From NCBI GenBank assembly GCA_004151065.3, contig NWUY0300030618.1, positions 7,294 through 28,346 of the forward strand: a stretch of 21,053 nucleotides of DNA, in the 5' to 3' direction. The DNA is from Larix sibirica (taxonomy: Eukaryota > Streptophyta > Pinopsida > Pinales > Pinaceae). This document shows, in pieces, positions 18,951-21,053 of this stretch (positions are counted from its first letter, which is position 1; each line of letters opens with the position of its first letter). The position numbers and the translations under genes were made by a program. Under the pieces are notes generated by a model that saw only the letters and a program-made list of their open reading frames with translations, was not told where the DNA came from and did no database searches.

Positions 18951-19059
18951 TACTCATGTTGGCCATTTTCAACCAACAAAGATTATTAACATTTAATATT
19001 CATTCATAAACAAAAGCAAGAAGGACAATGCATAATGAAATATAATAACATCCAGATTC

Positions 19060-19065
19060 TTTATT
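19060..19065 (-). terminator. AATAAA polyadenylation signal in LTR
   Basis: Minus-strand GATGAATAAAGAATC followed by a T-rich stretch (TGTTATTATATTTC), typical of LTR polyadenylation sites. It lies 28 bases downstream of the hairpin at 19093-19117. Confidence 0.5.
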
Positions 19066-19092
19066 CATCTTGAAAACAAAGTTGTACATAGC

Positions 19093-19117
19093 CCTCCTTG
19101 CCCAAGAGGCAAGGAGG
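19093..19117. repeat. Perfect GC-rich hairpin inside LTR
   Basis: Arms CCTCCTTGCC (19093-19102) and GGCAAGGAGG (19108-19117) pair perfectly around a 5-base loop. It stands out in AT-rich sequence and lies upstream of the polyadenylation signal on the element strand. Confidence 0.85.
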
Positions 19118-19340
19118 CAAAACTTTCAAATCCCTACCTTCGCTCTTCAATCCCAAAACAATATTGCTTAATACAATCTCCATGAGAAAATATAAAGACT
19201 CTCAAATTAGTTACTACTGTAACCTCGTCTTTACCTAATTTCCCATTAACCACTTAACATAAGTCAGTAACTAGATTGAGTCACATAAATACAATTATAC
19301 CCAATTATATTAAAAAAAAACCCAAATAGGGTGCCAACAA

Positions 19341-19346
19341 GCCCCC
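19341..19346 (-). promoter_or_regulatory. Polypurine-tract-like GGGGGC next to LTR
   Basis: Minus-strand TTGGGGGCT immediately precedes the TTGTTGGCA LTR start. A purine run here would prime plus-strand DNA synthesis. Short and includes a C, hence modest confidence. Confidence 0.4.
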
Positions 19347-21053
19347 AACACAAACTTGTGTCTCGTACTCGAGACGAGTACATCTCGAAAAATCATAAAC
19401 CATGTCTTCAAACCTGCTACAAATCCTCAATCTTTGGTGAATAACTCTCTTACCTATATGCAAATATGGAAATCCCTCTTAGCGCCTCTCTTCTACATCC
19501 TCATCCCCACCTCTCTGTGTTGTGCTCCTTTGGTAACGTGGGCAACACACCCTCTTCATCTCTATCTACTCTAACAATCTATAAATTAGTAATATCATCT
19601 TCCAATCTCTCCACATTCCTCTGGTCCAAATGCACAAGTCTCCAAACTCTATTATCATCATTTGTGCTATAACAACTCTTTAAAAACTTTATGCTCCAAA
19701 TTTATTTAAAACTAAGGCAATTTTCTACTTAAACACTTCTCTGAAACAAAAGTTAATTTTCTGCTGCAATTTTGAAAGTAGCTTTGTTATTAATATGGTC
19801 AAGATCAATAACCAACACCTTCTAGTCAATATAATTAAATACCGACACTGAAATCATCTCCACTCAATAAATCATTTCATTCAATAAGTATGACTCAAAT
19901 ACGCAATGACTGCTTAACTCAATAACTTAAATTTTTGTCATATAGAGTATTAAACTTCCTTCTATGAGATAAGGGATCGCTTGCCTTTAATGAAAAGACT
20001 CACATTTAATATTGTATCATTCAATAAACTTTCATACATAACGAAGAAGTCAACACTTCTTTCTTGGAATTGAAAAACACTTTGTTTAATATCCAATCTC
20101 AAAGAAACTTAGAAAAAAATATAATATACCAACAGGACATCAAATATTTATCAAAACAAAAAAGAAATAATCTTGCGCCAATATCCATGCATCAAAGTTA
20201 TATAAGTCACTCCATCCACATATCCCATGCTAAATCTCCTCATGAAGAGTATCGCGGCCAAGAATACTCGATGCACAGTACTCTCGATGCAATAAAAATG
20301 CAAGGTAAGGTTAGAAAAACTATAATGCACAACCAAACTCACCAATATTTTCTTGCACAATACACCCTCTTATACAAACTGCATAATTACCATGCAGATT
20401 TAAAACTCCATGCAAACTTATCATCTTTAAACACTTTGTAGCTCCCCAACACTTAATCTATTCATTTTCCACTTACTTTGAACTCCATCAAAATCCTCAT
20501 GGCACACCCCATTCATAAGTACTGCGCAGTTGATATCTTCCACAAGGAAGTACTGCATAGTTTATAATGGACATTCAATCAAAATTTCACTACACAATAT
20601 ATTGCTATATTATTCAAACTATCTCCCCAAACGTTTAGCAACCACCCGTGCACAACTATGTCGTAATTATAAGTAATTATAATAATTTAAAGAAATGCAT
20701 CTCACTAGAAAAAGAACTTCGCCCACTGCCACCTCAACATACATGTTAGCCGCCTAGGGTTGGTTCTTGCCAACACTAAGGGGGTATCCCTTGTTATGCT
20801 TGCAACCTACTAGTAAATATTGNCTTTGGTTCTGGCAACAATTTCCAATTTCTAATGACCAAAGATTTGTTTGCAGAATGAATGGTCTAGTATAGTAGGT
20901 GAGCGTTTATGTTCTAAGGAAACTCCAAATTTGGATATTTGTTTTGTGTTTCATTTTGCGCGGTTTAGGTTGCTGCTCAGCAGCAAACATTTGAATCGAG
21001 GGCCATCAATTGAGTTTAGGTTTCCCTAGATTCATACATATCCAGTCCCAAAA
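19347..21053. other. Probable retroelement interior or flank, no recognised domain
   Basis: By the LTR/PPT arrangement the sequence to the right should be the 3' interior of the minus-strand element. I find no RT, RNase H or integrase motif on the minus strand. A 125-codon plus-strand frame at 20064-20441 (Lys/Gln/His-rich) has no recognised motif and is probably chance. Two small inverted repeats sit at 19348-19361 and 19365-19381. A single N at 20823 is not flanked by a duplication. Confidence 0.4.

Larger units (their letters stand above)
18957..19339 (-). repeat. LTR of a third retroelement, minus strand, probably its 3' LTR
   Basis: The 383-base segment has matching inverted ends: minus-strand TGTTGGCA at 19339 and GGCCAACA at 18957. 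It contains AATAAA (19065-19060) followed by a T-rich tract, as in R/U5 of plant LTRs. A GGGGGC tract sits just upstream of its 5' end (19346-19341), which fits a polypurine tract and makes this a 3' LTR with the interior to the right. Flanks ACTCA and AGCCC do not match, so it is not a clean solo LTR. Superfamily (copia or gypsy) not determinable here. Confidence 0.6.

Noticed and set aside
20064-20441. 125-codon plus-strand open frame
   Set aside because: Lys/Gln/His/Asn-rich without motif, overlapped by a 69-codon frame on the other strand; consistent with chance in AT-rich DNA.
20823-20823. Third single N as another false duplication
   Set aside because: The sequences on either side are not repeats of each other, so this N looks like an ordinary ambiguous base or short gap.
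1-21053. CRISPR array, bacterial operon or host defence system
   Set aside because: No regularly spaced repeats, no ribosome binding site pattern and no long coding frames; all recognisable proteins are plant LTR retrotransposon domains.

Overview
This is eukaryotic nuclear repeat DNA, almost certainly from a plant with a large genome, most likely a gymnosperm such as a conifer. The evidence is AT-rich sequence with only short broken open frames, plus degraded Ty3/gypsy LTR retrotransposons of two plant types: a chromovirus with a C-terminal chromodomain-like tail, and a Tat-like non-chromovirus with an extra archaeal-type RNase H. The species is inferred, not proven. I find no intact host gene, tRNA, rRNA or CRISPR array.

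Layout. 1-2231 (+) is the 3' half of a decayed chromovirus polyprotein (RT end, RNase H, integrase, chromodomain-like tail), running into its 3' LTR at about 2211. 2232-3530 is LTR or unidentified sequence. 3531-3843 is an LTR-like repeat followed by a primer-binding-site-like TGGCGACTCCAC (+). Its diverged partner lies at 17666-17978, exactly 14,135 bases away. Between them, on the opposite strand, about 12.9 kb down to 4.5 kb carries a Tat-like element. Read 5' to 3' on the minus strand it has LTR with TATA and polyadenylation signal, PBS, leader, gag, protease, archaeal-type RNase H, RT, native RNase H and integrase. Its 3' LTR was not found. 12.9-17.7 kb has no recognisable gene apart from a weak low-complexity remnant. 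17979-18950 (+) holds broken gag-like sequence. 18957-19339 is a well-bounded LTR on the minus strand with a polypurine-like tract beside it; 19340-21053 is probably the 3' interior of that element or flank.

Two direct duplications (1,680 bp and 519 bp) each have their copies separated by exactly one N and differ by about 0.7-1%. They look like overlapping contig ends, or two haplotypes, joined as if across a gap, rather than biological duplications. If so, the gag, leader and LTR seen twice between 9 and 12.4 kb exist once, and the true locus is about 2.2 kb shorter.

No gene here seems able to make a working product. The most interesting points are the archaeal-type RNase H lying upstream of RT rather than between RNase H and integrase, the concentration of TAG stops where glutamine (CAG) is expected, and the assembly signature at the N characters.
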